Part shown: positions 16,297 to 24,231 of the stretch, one piece after another
Layout: every line of letters begins with the position of its first letter
Position numbering within the stretch: position 1 is the first letter of the stretch
DNA from: an uncultured Clostridium sp.
GTDB lineage: Bacteria; Bacillota; Clostridia; Lachnospirales; Lachnospiraceae
Direction of reading: 5' to 3'
NCBI GenBank assembly: GCA_900542035.1
Contig: UQMJ01000007.1
Location: 1-64,000 of the forward strand
DNA: 64,000 nt
Notes under the pieces: generated by a model
Databases searched by the model: none
What the model was told of the DNA's origin: nothing
Seen by the model: the letters and a program-made list of their open reading frames with translations, nothing else
Made by a program: the position numbers and the translations under genes

Positions 16297-17085
16297 ATGA
16301 GCAGAAAGGCATTGTTTTTTGACATTGACGGAACACTATTAAGCGAAATTACCAGACAGGTTCCGGAAAGCGCCAAAGAAGCTTTAAAAGAGGCAAGAAA
16401 GAAAGGTCATCTGGTATTTATCAATTCCGGCCGCAGCTATGTGCTGGTAGAACCGCTGCTGGAGGAAATAGAAACAGACGGAGCTTTGTGCGGATGCGGA
16501 ACCTGTATTGTGGCAGGAGGCAAAGAAGCGTATGCCTGCCATGTCCCTTATGAGACGGGAATCAAGCTTCGCAAGGCAATTAAGGACTATGGAGTAGAAG
16601 CCGTATTAGAAGGCTCCCAGGGTTGTTATTTTAACGAAAAACCATACCATACTCCATGGATGGAGCGGCTCCGCCTGGCGGTTAACGAAGAAATGGGAGG
16701 TCCGTCCCATTCTCTTGAGAGAACAGACTATGAGTTTGATAAATTCTGCATGACGGCAGACGAGACAGCAGATAAAGAGGGATTTTTCCAGGTAATCAGA
16801 GAGGACTTTGACATTATTGACAGAGGCGGTTTTTATGAATGCGTGCCAAAAGGACATTCTAAGGCAACGGCGATTCAGTGGGTATTGGATCAGTACCAGA
16901 TTCCGCTAAAAGATGCCTATGTGTTCGGAGACAGTATGAACGATTTATCTATGTTTGAATTTGCAGAAAATGCAGTTCTTATGGGAAAACACGATAAAGG
17001 TCTGGAACCGTATGCAACCTTTGTTACAAAAACGGTAGAAGAAGATGGAGTGGCCTGGGCGATGAAAGAGCTGGGCATTATCTGA
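16297..17085 (+). CDS. Cof-type HAD-superfamily phosphatase
   Basis: A 262-residue cytosolic phosphatase. Motif I is FFDIDGTLL (nucleophile Asp7, general acid Asp9), motif II is FINSGRS, and motif IV is VFGDSMNDLSMF with the metal-binding Asp pair. The large C2-type cap between motifs II and III marks the Cof/YidA-like subgroup, whose members dephosphorylate sugar phosphates, flavin precursors or similar; the substrate is not predictable. I chose ATG 16297 because the domain begins there and AGGAGA precedes it. It ends 17 bases before the metallophosphoesterase gene. Confidence 0.85.
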   Translation: MSRKALFFDIDGTLLSEITRQVPESAKEALKEARKKGHLVFINSGRSYVLVEPLLEEIETDGALCGCGTCIVAGGKEAYACHVPYETGIKLRKAIKDYGVEAVLEGSQGCYFNEKPYHTPWMERLRLAVNEEMGGPSHSLERTDYEFDKFCMTADETADKEGFFQVIREDFDIIDRGGFYECVPKGHSKATAIQWVLDQYQIPLKDAYVFGDSMNDLSMFEFAENAVLMGKHDKGLEPYATFVTKTVEEDGVAWAMKELGII

Positions 17086-17102
17086 CAGAATAAGAGGTCT
17101 GC

Positions 17103-18695
17103 ATGAAGAAAATCAGAAAAAACGTTCTGGGGGCAGCACTTGCAGTGCTGCTTCTGCTTTTTACAATAGGGGCAGTAGTAGGAATTATCAGAAAAGATTA
17201 CAACGATCATCAGGTCAGGGAAACCGAAACGGTTCAGGAAACCTCGATACCGCCTTCAGAAGAGCCGGAGACGGAAGCAGAACGTCCATCCGAAGAAACG
17301 GCAGGGACGCCTTCAGAATCAGATGAAGAGACTGGAAGTAGTGAATCGGAGCAGGAAGAATTTGAAAATCCGGATGAGGATGAGACAAAAATAACTTTGG
17401 AAGAAGAACCGCCTTATGAGCCGCCAACGCTGGCCATTGCATCGGATCTTCACTATCAAAGCCATTCTATTACAGATTTTGGAAAGGCATATCGGGATTT
17501 TATTGCATCCAGCGATGGAAAGCTGGTTTACTATCTGCCGGAGCTGTTAGAGGCATTTTCGGAGGAAATTCTTGCGCAAAAGCCGGATGCTCTGATTTTG
17601 AGCGGAGACATTACCATGAATGGGGAAAAAGAAAACCACCAGGAACTGTCGGAAAAGCTGGCAAAAATCCAGGAAGGGGGAGTTCCGGTTCTGGTAATTC
17701 CAGGGAATCATGATATTAACAATCCTCATGCTTCTTATTATTTTGGAGATACGAAAACCCAGGGCCAGCCGGTTACAGCGGAAGAGTTTTATGGATATTA
17801 CCATAGCTTCGGATATGACCAGGCGAGAAGCAGGGATCCGGCCTCTCTTAGTTATGTCTATGAGCTGGATAAACGGTATTGGCTGATGATGCTGGATACT
17901 TGTCAGTACGATCCGGTCAACCTGGTTGGAGGACGGTTAAAAGAAGAAACCCTGTCCTGGATGGACGGCCAGCTGGAAGAAGCGCAAAAGGCAGACGTTA
18001 CGGTAATTCCGGTAGGTCATCACAATTTAATGCCTCAGAGCAGTCTTTATACTACAGACTGTGCAATGGAAAATTATGAAGAGGTAGTGGAGCTGCTGGA
18101 AAAATGGAAGCTGCCGGTGTATGTCAGCGGCCATCTCCATGTGCAGCGTCTGAAAAAGCACAGTCAGGCAGAATTGTCAGAAGAGCGTCTGGGGCCAGGT
18201 CCCAGATTGGCGGAAAAGCAGAAAGCAGAGCAGGAAGAAGAACCTTACGGCATTTATGAAATCGTCAGCGATTCCATCAGCATTACGCCTTGCCAGTATG
18301 GCATGATGCGCTGGGATGAAGAAGGCAATTTAACCTATCAGACCAAGTTAACCGATGTGTCTGGATGGGCCGGAAAAAATGGAATTGATAATGGAGAATT
18401 ATTGGATTTTGAAAACTATTCCTACCAATACATAAAAGGATTGATTGCCCGTCAAATCGAAAAGAAAATGGATCCAGTATCCTGGCAGCTGATAGATGAC
18501 ATGACCAGCCTGTATGCAGAACTTTATGAGGATTACTATGCGGGACGGGTAATTGACGAGAAGGCGGTAAAGAATACGGTCGCCTGGCAGTGGTGGATCC
18601 GGCTGCTTCCAGACAGCAGGCAGGTAAAAGAAATGCGGGCCATGATAGGAGACAGCAAAACCGATAATAATTTTTTGTATTTACCGAAAGAATAA
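17103..18695 (+). CDS. Membrane-anchored metallophosphoesterase
   Basis: A 530-residue protein with one N-terminal membrane anchor (about 8-28), an acidic Ser/Glu/Pro-rich linker (about 40-105), and a calcineurin-like phosphoesterase domain. The five metal motifs appear in order: ASDLHY (about 112-117), LSGDITMNG, IPGNHDINN, VGHHNL and SGHLHVQ. The active site faces outward given the anchor. The linker is low-complexity, as in wall-spanning proteins. The substrate is unknown; relatives act on nucleotides, lipids or wall polymers. Confidence 0.83.
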   Translation: MKKIRKNVLGAALAVLLLLFTIGAVVGIIRKDYNDHQVRETETVQETSIPPSEEPETEAERPSEETAGTPSESDEETGSSESEQEEFENPDEDETKITLEEEPPYEPPTLAIASDLHYQSHSITDFGKAYRDFIASSDGKLVYYLPELLEAFSEEILAQKPDALILSGDITMNGEKENHQELSEKLAKIQEGGVPVLVIPGNHDINNPHASYYFGDTKTQGQPVTAEEFYGYYHSFGYDQARSRDPASLSYVYELDKRYWLMMLDTCQYDPVNLVGGRLKEETLSWMDGQLEEAQKADVTVIPVGHHNLMPQSSLYTTDCAMENYEEVVELLEKWKLPVYVSGHLHVQRLKKHSQAELSEERLGPGPRLAEKQKAEQEEEPYGIYEIVSDSISITPCQYGMMRWDEEGNLTYQTKLTDVSGWAGKNGIDNGELLDFENYSYQYIKGLIARQIEKKMDPVSWQLIDDMTSLYAELYEDYYAGRVIDEKAVKNTVAWQWWIRLLPDSRQVKEMRAMIGDSKTDNNFLYLPKE

Positions 18696-18698
18696 GAA

Positions 18699-18712
18699 TG
18701 TAAATACTTACA
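18699..18712. promoter_or_regulatory. Operator 1 upstream of the uxaB promoter
   Basis: TGTAAATACTTACA is a dyad with TGTAA and TTACA arms, at about -67 to -54 of the predicted start. It pairs with operator 2 at 18800. Confidence 0.55.
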
Positions 18713-18730
18713 AAAAATGCGAAAAACCTC

Positions 18731-18759
18731 TTGAATATTTTTCAAACCTGGTGTATAGT
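18731..18759 (+). promoter_or_regulatory. uxaB promoter
   Basis: TTGAAT (18731-18736) and TATAGT (18754-18759) are 17 bases apart. The predicted start is near 18766, between the two operator-like dyads. Confidence 0.65.
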
Positions 18760-18799
18760 ATGGGTAACAAAACAACGAAACATTAGGTTTTCTCGGAAA

Positions 18800-18813
18800 T
18801 GTAAGCACTTACA
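18800..18813. promoter_or_regulatory. Operator 2 downstream of the uxaB promoter
   Basis: TGTAAGCACTTACA shares the TGTAA-N4-TTACA frame with operator 1, with centres 101 bp apart, flanking the promoter. The sequence differs from the catabolite cre site TGTAAGCGCTTACA by one base, so CcpA or another LacI-family regulator is possible. Confidence 0.55.
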
Positions 18814-18842
18814 AAAACTATATGTTAATGGAGGTTATTACC

Positions 18843-20183
18843 ATGAGCAGCAATGTAAAAGAGACAGTCATCCAGTTTGGCGAAGGCGGATTTTTAAGAG
18901 GCTTTGTGGATTATTTTTTCCACAAATTACAGGAGAAGGGACTTTATGACGGCAAGATCGTAGTCGTACAGCCAATTGAAAAAGGTATGTGCCAGATGCT
19001 GGCAGATCAGAACTGCGAGTACAATTTATTCCTTCGCGGCATCAGCAATGGAGAGGTAGTAAACGAACATACCCACGTTACCTCTATTTCCAGAGCGCTG
19101 AATCCTTATACCCAGTACGAAGAGTATATTGCACTGGCTACCAGCCCTGACATGAGAGTGCTGGTTTCCAACACCACAGAAGCGGGAATCGAGTATCTTG
19201 GCACAGAAAAGCTGACCGATATGCCTCCAAAGTCTTATCCGGCAAAGCTGACCCAGTTTTTATATAAGAGATTTGAAGCTGGTCTTCCAGGAATGATTCT
19301 GCTTCCATGTGAGCTGATTGACAACAACGGCGACAACTTAAAGGCGTGCGTATTAAAATATGCAGATCTGTGGGAACTGGGAGAGGACTTCAAGAACTGG
19401 ATTAACAATGAGAACGATTTCTGCAGCACTCTGGTTGACCGTATCGTAACCGGCTATCCGAAGGACGAGGCAGAAGAACTGAACAAGCAGCTTGGCTACA
19501 CAGACAATTTAATTGATACCGCAGAGATTTTCCATTTATGGGTAATCGGCGGCCATCACGAAGATGAACTTCCATTTAACAAAGCTGGATATAACATCGT
19601 ATGGACAGACGATGTAAAACCATATAAGAAGAGAAAAGTGCGTATCTTAAATGGCGGCCATACCTCTATGGTATTAGGCGCATATCTGTATGGTTTACAG
19701 ACAGTAGGCGAGTGCTTAAAGGACGAAACAGTCAGCGCATTCTTAAAGAAGTGCCTGTTTGATGAGATTGTACCTACCTTAGGAAATACCGAGACAGACG
19801 TCCAGTTTGCAAAAGACGTTCTGGAGCGCTTCAGCAACCCATTTATTAAGCATCAGCTGTTAAGCATTGCATTAAACTCTGTCAGCAAGTTCCAGGTACG
19901 TGTGCTGCCGACCATCTTAGAATACAAAGAAAAATTCGGCAAGTACCCAGAGGCGCTGACCTTCTCCATGGCAGCTCTGATTGCATTCTACAGAACCGAT
20001 AAGGCAAATGACGGCGCAGAAATCATGGAATTTATGAAGACTGCATCTGTAGAAGAAATTATGAAGAGAGAAGACTACTGGCACGCTGACTTAACCGAGA
20101 TGATTCCAATGGTTCAGGGATATTATGACCTGATTCAGGAAAAAGGCATGGCAGAAGCTTATAAAGCTGTATTAGCAAAATAA
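18843..20183 (+). CDS. uxaB: Tagaturonate reductase
   Basis: A 446-residue NAD-dependent enzyme of the long-chain mannitol dehydrogenase family. It would reduce tagaturonate to altronate in galacturonate breakdown. Visible blocks are the N-terminal nucleotide site (QFGEGGFLRGF), VSNTTEAGI, LPCELIDNNG, DRIVTGYP, and the catalytic-region KKRKVRILNGGHTSMVLGAYLYG containing the conserved Lys and Asn-x-x-His. The ATG at 18843 follows GGAGGTTATTACC. No other galacturonate genes are next to it, so the rest of the pathway must lie elsewhere. The paired dyads around its promoter suggest substrate- or carbon-controlled repression. Confidence 0.9.
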   Translation: MSSNVKETVIQFGEGGFLRGFVDYFFHKLQEKGLYDGKIVVVQPIEKGMCQMLADQNCEYNLFLRGISNGEVVNEHTHVTSISRALNPYTQYEEYIALATSPDMRVLVSNTTEAGIEYLGTEKLTDMPPKSYPAKLTQFLYKRFEAGLPGMILLPCELIDNNGDNLKACVLKYADLWELGEDFKNWINNENDFCSTLVDRIVTGYPKDEAEELNKQLGYTDNLIDTAEIFHLWVIGGHHEDELPFNKAGYNIVWTDDVKPYKKRKVRILNGGHTSMVLGAYLYGLQTVGECLKDETVSAFLKKCLFDEIVPTLGNTETDVQFAKDVLERFSNPFIKHQLLSIALNSVSKFQVRVLPTILEYKEKFGKYPEALTFSMAALIAFYRTDKANDGAEIMEFMKTASVEEIMKREDYWHADLTEMIPMVQGYYDLIQEKGMAEAYKAVLAK

Positions 20184-20247
20184 AAAAATAGGACCGTATC
20201 AATAAAATAGTTTCATTTCCCCATATTGTTAAATAGATAACCATCCT

Positions 20248-20296
20248 AAAAGAGGAGCAGCGTCAGGAGAACCCTGGCGCTGTTTCTCTTTTTTTT
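20248..20296 (+). terminator. Intrinsic terminator of uxaB
   Basis: A 19-bp stem (AAAGAGGAGCAGCGTCAGG with CCTGGCGCTGTTTCTCTTT, three wobble pairs) with a 5-base loop is followed by a run of T. Confidence 0.9.
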
Positions 20297-20432
20297 GTAC
20301 TAAGAATCCCAAAATACTGTTAGCAGCAGATATTTACTGTTTTAAACATAATATTTTGCTGTTTATAGAGAAATTGATTATTTAATATAAAATTTTATCT
20401 ATACAATTTTGCTATTAAAGTGAAAATAGTGA

Positions 20433-20460
20433 TTGCAATCGGGGGGGGGTAGAATATAAT
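20433..20460 (+). promoter_or_regulatory. Promoter of the ABC operon with a G9 tract in its spacer
   Basis: TTGCAA (20433-20438) and TATAAT (20455-20460) are 16 bases apart, and nine consecutive G (20441-20449) fill the spacer. A gain or loss of one G would change the spacer to 17 or 15 and so the promoter strength, the layout known from slipped-strand phase-variable promoters. Confidence 0.55.
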
Positions 20461-20569
20461 TGGAGTGTGAAAAACAAACAAAAAATGTTGGATTATCAAA
20501 AAGAAATAGGCGAAATTCAACAAATAATTAGAAGCGCGTAATAGGGTTAGAACGCGGAAGGAGAAGTCT

Positions 20570-21742
20570 ATGAGAAAAGGCGTAAAGCGGATGGTTACAG
20601 TGGCTGGAATGTTACTTGCAATAGGGGGACTAACAGCGTGTGGCAGTTCTTCCCAGAGCAGTACAGCAGAGACAACGGTATCAAAAGAAAGCCCAGCAGG
20701 AGAAGCATCAGAAGAGCCAGAAACATCAGGAGGATCGACGTTAGGTATTGAACCCTTAGCAGACAGAACAACTCTTAGCATTGGATTTTTTGCTGGTTCT
20801 GCTCATTCAATGCCATGGTATGTAGCAGATAAAATGGGATTTTTTGATGAATTAAATATTGATGTTGAGTATCAGTCTTTTACTGGCGGTCCCGCAATGA
20901 TGGAGGCTAGTGCAGATTGGGATATTTGTAGTGTTGGCGGCCCTGGTGTGCTAAATGGTATGAAAAACTATGATGTAAATATGATCGGTATTTGTGATAA
21001 TGAGTATAACACGGCTTTGTTTGTAAGACCGGATACTGATCTTGCCAAAGAACCGGATAACCCTGAAAATTGGAGAGGAAAAAAGGTTCTGTTAAATAAG
21101 GGAACAACGCTTCAGTATGTATTTATGCAGTATATGGAAAGTATTGGAATCACAGATCTTGAAGAGTACGATATTGAAATTATCGACACTGCGGTTGGAA
21201 CCTGTTTAACTGCATTCCAGACAGGAGAAGGGGATGCAATGTGCGTATGGAACGCATTTGCGATTGCTGCGGAAATGGATGGAGCAGTTCGGGTAACAGA
21301 TATTGGAAAAATGAATTTGAATAGCATTAATGGTATCTGTGCAACAACAGACGCACTTGAAAACAAAATGGATTTAATTAAGACGGCTTATCAGGTGTAC
21401 TATAAAACTTGGGAATGGTGCCAGGAAAGTGAAGAAAATCGTGCCAAAGCAGAAGAACTATTTATGGAATCTTGTGATGATGAAGGAATTGCAGTAACAG
21501 AAGAGACGGTAACGAAGCTGGTAGATGAATTCCAGTGTACAAGTTTAGCGGACGCAGTGGCTGCAATGACGACAGAAGAAGATGATAGAAATGGAAAAGG
21601 CGGAAAAGTTACGAAGGCTACCAATCAATTGTTTGAAACAATGGATTTCTTTATTACATTAGGAAATTACACAGAAGAAGATAGACAAATGATTTTGGAT
21701 AAGGGTCTTGTAAATCCTATAGTTGCAGAAGCAGTCAAATAG
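20570..21742 (+). CDS. ABC importer substrate-binding lipoprotein (NrtA/SsuA/TauA-like)
   Basis: A 390-residue solute-binding protein. The lipoprotein signal ends GGLTACG (lipid Cys about 24), then a Ser/Thr/Glu linker to about 58. The periplasmic-binding fold of the NMT1/SsuA class follows (LSIGFFAGSAHSMPWYVADKMGFFDE, FTGGPAMMEA, SVGGPG, TAFQTGEGDAMCVWNAFA). Relatives bind nitrate, sulfonates, taurine, pyrimidine precursors or bicarbonate; nothing here fixes the ligand. It heads an operon with two permeases and two ATPases and is separated from them by a 13-bp hairpin. Codon use is visibly more AT-rich than in the flanking genes. Confidence 0.87.
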   Translation: MRKGVKRMVTVAGMLLAIGGLTACGSSSQSSTAETTVSKESPAGEASEEPETSGGSTLGIEPLADRTTLSIGFFAGSAHSMPWYVADKMGFFDELNIDVEYQSFTGGPAMMEASADWDICSVGGPGVLNGMKNYDVNMIGICDNEYNTALFVRPDTDLAKEPDNPENWRGKKVLLNKGTTLQYVFMQYMESIGITDLEEYDIEIIDTAVGTCLTAFQTGEGDAMCVWNAFAIAAEMDGAVRVTDIGKMNLNSINGICATTDALENKMDLIKTAYQVYYKTWEWCQESEENRAKAEELFMESCDDEGIAVTEETVTKLVDEFQCTSLADAVAAMTTEEDDRNGKGGKVTKATNQLFETMDFFITLGNYTEEDRQMILDKGLVNPIVAEAVK

Positions 21743-21761
21743 TGGATCTTTGAAAAACTTA

Positions 21762-21797
21762 AAAGGGAAGAACTTCGTTTTAGGAGTTCTTCCCTTT
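21762..21797 (+). other. Intercistronic hairpin between binding-protein and permease genes
   Basis: AAAGGGAAGAACT (21762-21774) pairs perfectly over 13 bases with 21785-21797 around a 10-base loop. There is no T-run. It ends about 20 bases before the permease ATG. Such hairpins protect the 3' end of binding-protein mRNA, giving more binding protein than membrane subunits. Confidence 0.65.
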
Positions 21798-21816
21798 GTA
21801 AGAGGAGATAGACAGT

Positions 21817-22659
21817 ATGAGTGAGAATGAAAAGACAGTACGTCGGTTATCAGACCAGGAACGCATTAAGAAGGTTCAAGACGAAAAACGTAAAAATAGT
21901 TATCAACTAACAATGCTGTCAATCATTGGTGTTTTGACGGCGTTGTTTTTATGGCAAATTGCAGTTATGCTGGGATGGCTGCCAAGCAGATATGTGCCTA
22001 TGCCTACGGATGTAGTAAAATTGTTCTTTATAAAATGGATCGATCCAAATCCAGACGGGGCTGTGTTGGGAGCACACATTTTTTCGAGCCTTCAGGTGGC
22101 ATTATCAGGTTTCTTTTTAGCGATTGTAATAGGCGTGCCATTAGGATTGTTAATGGGATGGTTTAAGGGATTTGATAGTTTTATGAGACCGGTTTTTGAA
22201 ATTTTGCGTCCCATACCACCGGTATCCTGGATACCAATTACGATTATCTGGATGGGATTGGGATTAAAGGCAAAAGCATTTATTGTATTTTTTTCAGCGT
22301 TTGTACCTTGCGTAATTAATGCGTATACAGGAATTCGGCAGACAAGTCCTGCATTAATAAATGTAGGGAAAGTGTGTGGAGCTTCTAATTTTACAATTTT
22401 TAGAAAGATAGGAATTCCATCAGCCATGACAATGACGTTTGCAGGAATAAGAGTTGCATTGGGAAATGCTTGGGCAACGTTAGTTGCAGCTGAAATGCTC
22501 GCAGCTAATATGGGGCTTGGCTATATGATACAGCAAGGAAGAGCTTTTGCAAGACCAGATATTATTATTCTGGGTATCGTGGTAATTGGTATACTGGGTG
22601 TGATTTTCACTTGGCTATTAGGCCTTGTTGAAGGAAAGGTTTTAGGGTGGAAAAAATGA
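21817..22659 (+). CDS. ABC importer permease 1 (SsuC/TauC family)
   Basis: A 280-residue inner-membrane subunit with about six membrane segments. The cytosolic coupling loop is readable near 190 as NVGKVCGASNFTIFRKIGIPSAMTMTFAGIRVALGNAW, the EAA-type motif that docks the ATPase. The N-terminus is charged and cytosolic. The next gene's ATG overlaps its stop by 4 bases. It would pair with the second, different permease to form the channel. Confidence 0.87.
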   Translation: MSENEKTVRRLSDQERIKKVQDEKRKNSYQLTMLSIIGVLTALFLWQIAVMLGWLPSRYVPMPTDVVKLFFIKWIDPNPDGAVLGAHIFSSLQVALSGFFLAIVIGVPLGLLMGWFKGFDSFMRPVFEILRPIPPVSWIPITIIWMGLGLKAKAFIVFFSAFVPCVINAYTGIRQTSPALINVGKVCGASNFTIFRKIGIPSAMTMTFAGIRVALGNAWATLVAAEMLAANMGLGYMIQQGRAFARPDIIILGIVVIGILGVIFTWLLGLVEGKVLGWKK

Positions 22660-23477
22660 AAAAAGAAAAAGAAGACCTGTTCCTCAGCGAATATGAGCGT
22701 CGGGAAATCATGCGAAATCGTCTTTACAAGCTGCTTCCTATCCTTTCTATGGTGATTTTAGTGGCATTATGGCTTCTTGCATCATCGAATCCTGCCTCCA
22801 AGTTCCCATCTCCATCTGCAGTATGGGAACGATATATAAAATTGCTGAATAAGCCCATTAAAAATTTGGGATTATTTGGACATATATGGGCAAGCCTACG
22901 GCGTGTATTTATTGCACTTGGTGCGGCTTGGATAGTTGGAATTTCTTTTGGAATTCTAATCGGCTGGAACAAGAAAGCAAATGCACTTTTTGGACCAATT
23001 TTTACAGCATTTCGTGCAGTCCCACCTCTTGCATGGGTTCCACTTGTGACAATCTGGTTTGGAATTGGCGAGTTCCCAAAGGTACTCATTGTATTTATAG
23101 GTGCGCTTATGCCTGTGGTAGTAAATACACAGGCGGGAATTTCAGATGTAACCAAGGAATATTTAGATATTGGTACAATTTTTAATGCGAACGGAAGGCA
23201 GATGCTATTTGAGATAGCAATACCATCGGCATTGGATGCAATCTTTGCCGGAATACGTAATTCAACATCTGCAGGATGGATGGTAGTTTTGGCGGCTGAA
23301 ATGCTTGGAGGAAAATCAGGAGTCGGGTTCTTAATTGTACGAGGGATGGATTCAGGAGACTATCCTCTTTGTCTTCTTGCAATGATTTGCATTGGCCTTG
23401 TTGGTTATTTGCTTGCAATTCTGATTCAATTTTTAGAAAGGATCGTATGTCCATGGACGGTAAAAAAATCAGTCTGA
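22656..23477 (+). CDS. ABC importer permease 2 (SsuC/TauC family)
   Basis: A 273-residue homologue of permease 1, with the same layout and an EAA-type loop (DIGTIFNANGRQMLFEIAIPSALDAIFAGIRNSTSAGW). The ATG at 22656 is preferred: it overlaps the upstream stop as ATGA and has AGGGTGG seven bases before it; a GTG at 22647 is also in frame. Two distinct permeases imply a heterodimeric channel. Its 3' end overlaps the first ATPase gene by 31 bp. Confidence 0.87.
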   Translation: MKKEKEDLFLSEYERREIMRNRLYKLLPILSMVILVALWLLASSNPASKFPSPSAVWERYIKLLNKPIKNLGLFGHIWASLRRVFIALGAAWIVGISFGILIGWNKKANALFGPIFTAFRAVPPLAWVPLVTIWFGIGEFPKVLIVFIGALMPVVVNTQAGISDVTKEYLDIGTIFNANGRQMLFEIAIPSALDAIFAGIRNSTSAGWMVVLAAEMLGGKSGVGFLIVRGMDSGDYPLCLLAMICIGLVGYLLAILIQFLERIVCPWTVKKSV

Positions 23478-24214
23478 AATTAGAGCATATTTCTCAAAGT
23501 TATATTACAAATAATCAAGTTTTTGATGCCGCAGTCGATGTATCATTAGATGTATATGAATCTGAATTTTTGGTGCTGTTAGGGCCTGGACGCTGTGGTA
23601 AAACAATCCTTCTAAACATGATTGCTGGGTTGGAAAAACCAATTGATGGAAGAATTTTGATAGATGGAGAAGAAATAAAAGGAAGTGATGAACGAATAGG
23701 AATGGTTTTTCAGAAACGCGCGTTAATGCCTTGGAAAACCGTTATGGAAAATGTAGAGTTTGGACTAAAAATCAAGGGAGTATCAAAAAAGGAACGAAGA
23801 GAAGTAGCACAAAAATATATTAATTTAGTGGGACTTCAAGGATTTGAGAAGAGTTATCCCAATGAACTGTCTGGTGGAATGAAACAACGTGTCAGTATTG
23901 CACGAGCATACACCAATAACCCTCAGATCTTGTTAATGGATGAACCGTTTGGGGCATTAGATGCCCAGACTAGATATTCGATGGAAGAAGAAGTTCAGCG
24001 TATTTGGAACCAGGAAAAGCGTACAGTTGTCTTTGTTACAAATAATATAGAAGAAGCGCTTTATCTGGCAGATAGAATTGTTCTTTTGAGTAATTGTCCA
24101 GCGCATGTAAAAGCCATATATGATGTGAAATTACCACGTCCAAGAAATACTATCGATCCGGAATTTTTACGATTAAGAAAAGAAATATCAGACAATACAG
24201 ATCTGGCATTGTAG
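23447..24214 (+). CDS. ABC importer ATPase 1 (SsuB/TauB family; H-loop His replaced by Asn)
   Basis: A 255-residue nucleotide-binding subunit. Walker A is GPGRCGKT (46-53; usually GPSGCGK[ST]), the Q-loop is VFQKRALMPW (87-96), the signature is the canonical LSGGMKQR (141-148), and Walker B is ILLMDEP (161-167). The switch histidine that normally reads VTH is Asn199 (VTNNIEEA). Its partner ATPase 2 has an intact His but a broken signature, so the two defects fall in the same composite ATP site. The start at 23447 has AAAGGAT upstream; 23453 is an alternative. Confidence 0.88.
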   Translation: MSMDGKKISLKLEHISQSYITNNQVFDAAVDVSLDVYESEFLVLLGPGRCGKTILLNMIAGLEKPIDGRILIDGEEIKGSDERIGMVFQKRALMPWKTVMENVEFGLKIKGVSKKERREVAQKYINLVGLQGFEKSYPNELSGGMKQRVSIARAYTNNPQILLMDEPFGALDAQTRYSMEEEVQRIWNQEKRTVVFVTNNIEEALYLADRIVLLSNCPAHVKAIYDVKLPRPRNTIDPEFLRLRKEISDNTDLAL

Positions 24215-24231
24215 GGTTAGGAGGCGTGGAT

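Larger units (their letters stand above)
20184..20569. other. Intergenic region uxaB to the ABC operon
   Basis: This 386-base gap holds the uxaB terminator (20248-20296), a very AT-rich stretch, then the promoter with a G9 tract (20433-20460). A possible 18-codon ORF (ATG 20485 to TAA 20541) has no good ribosome site and is probably not expressed; if it is, it would be a leader peptide. No riboswitch motif for thiamine or other known ligands is recognised. Confidence 0.6.

Noticed and set aside
20485..20541. 18-codon leader peptide before the ABC operon
   Set aside because: No convincing ribosome site, no repeated amino-acid codons and no attenuator hairpin.
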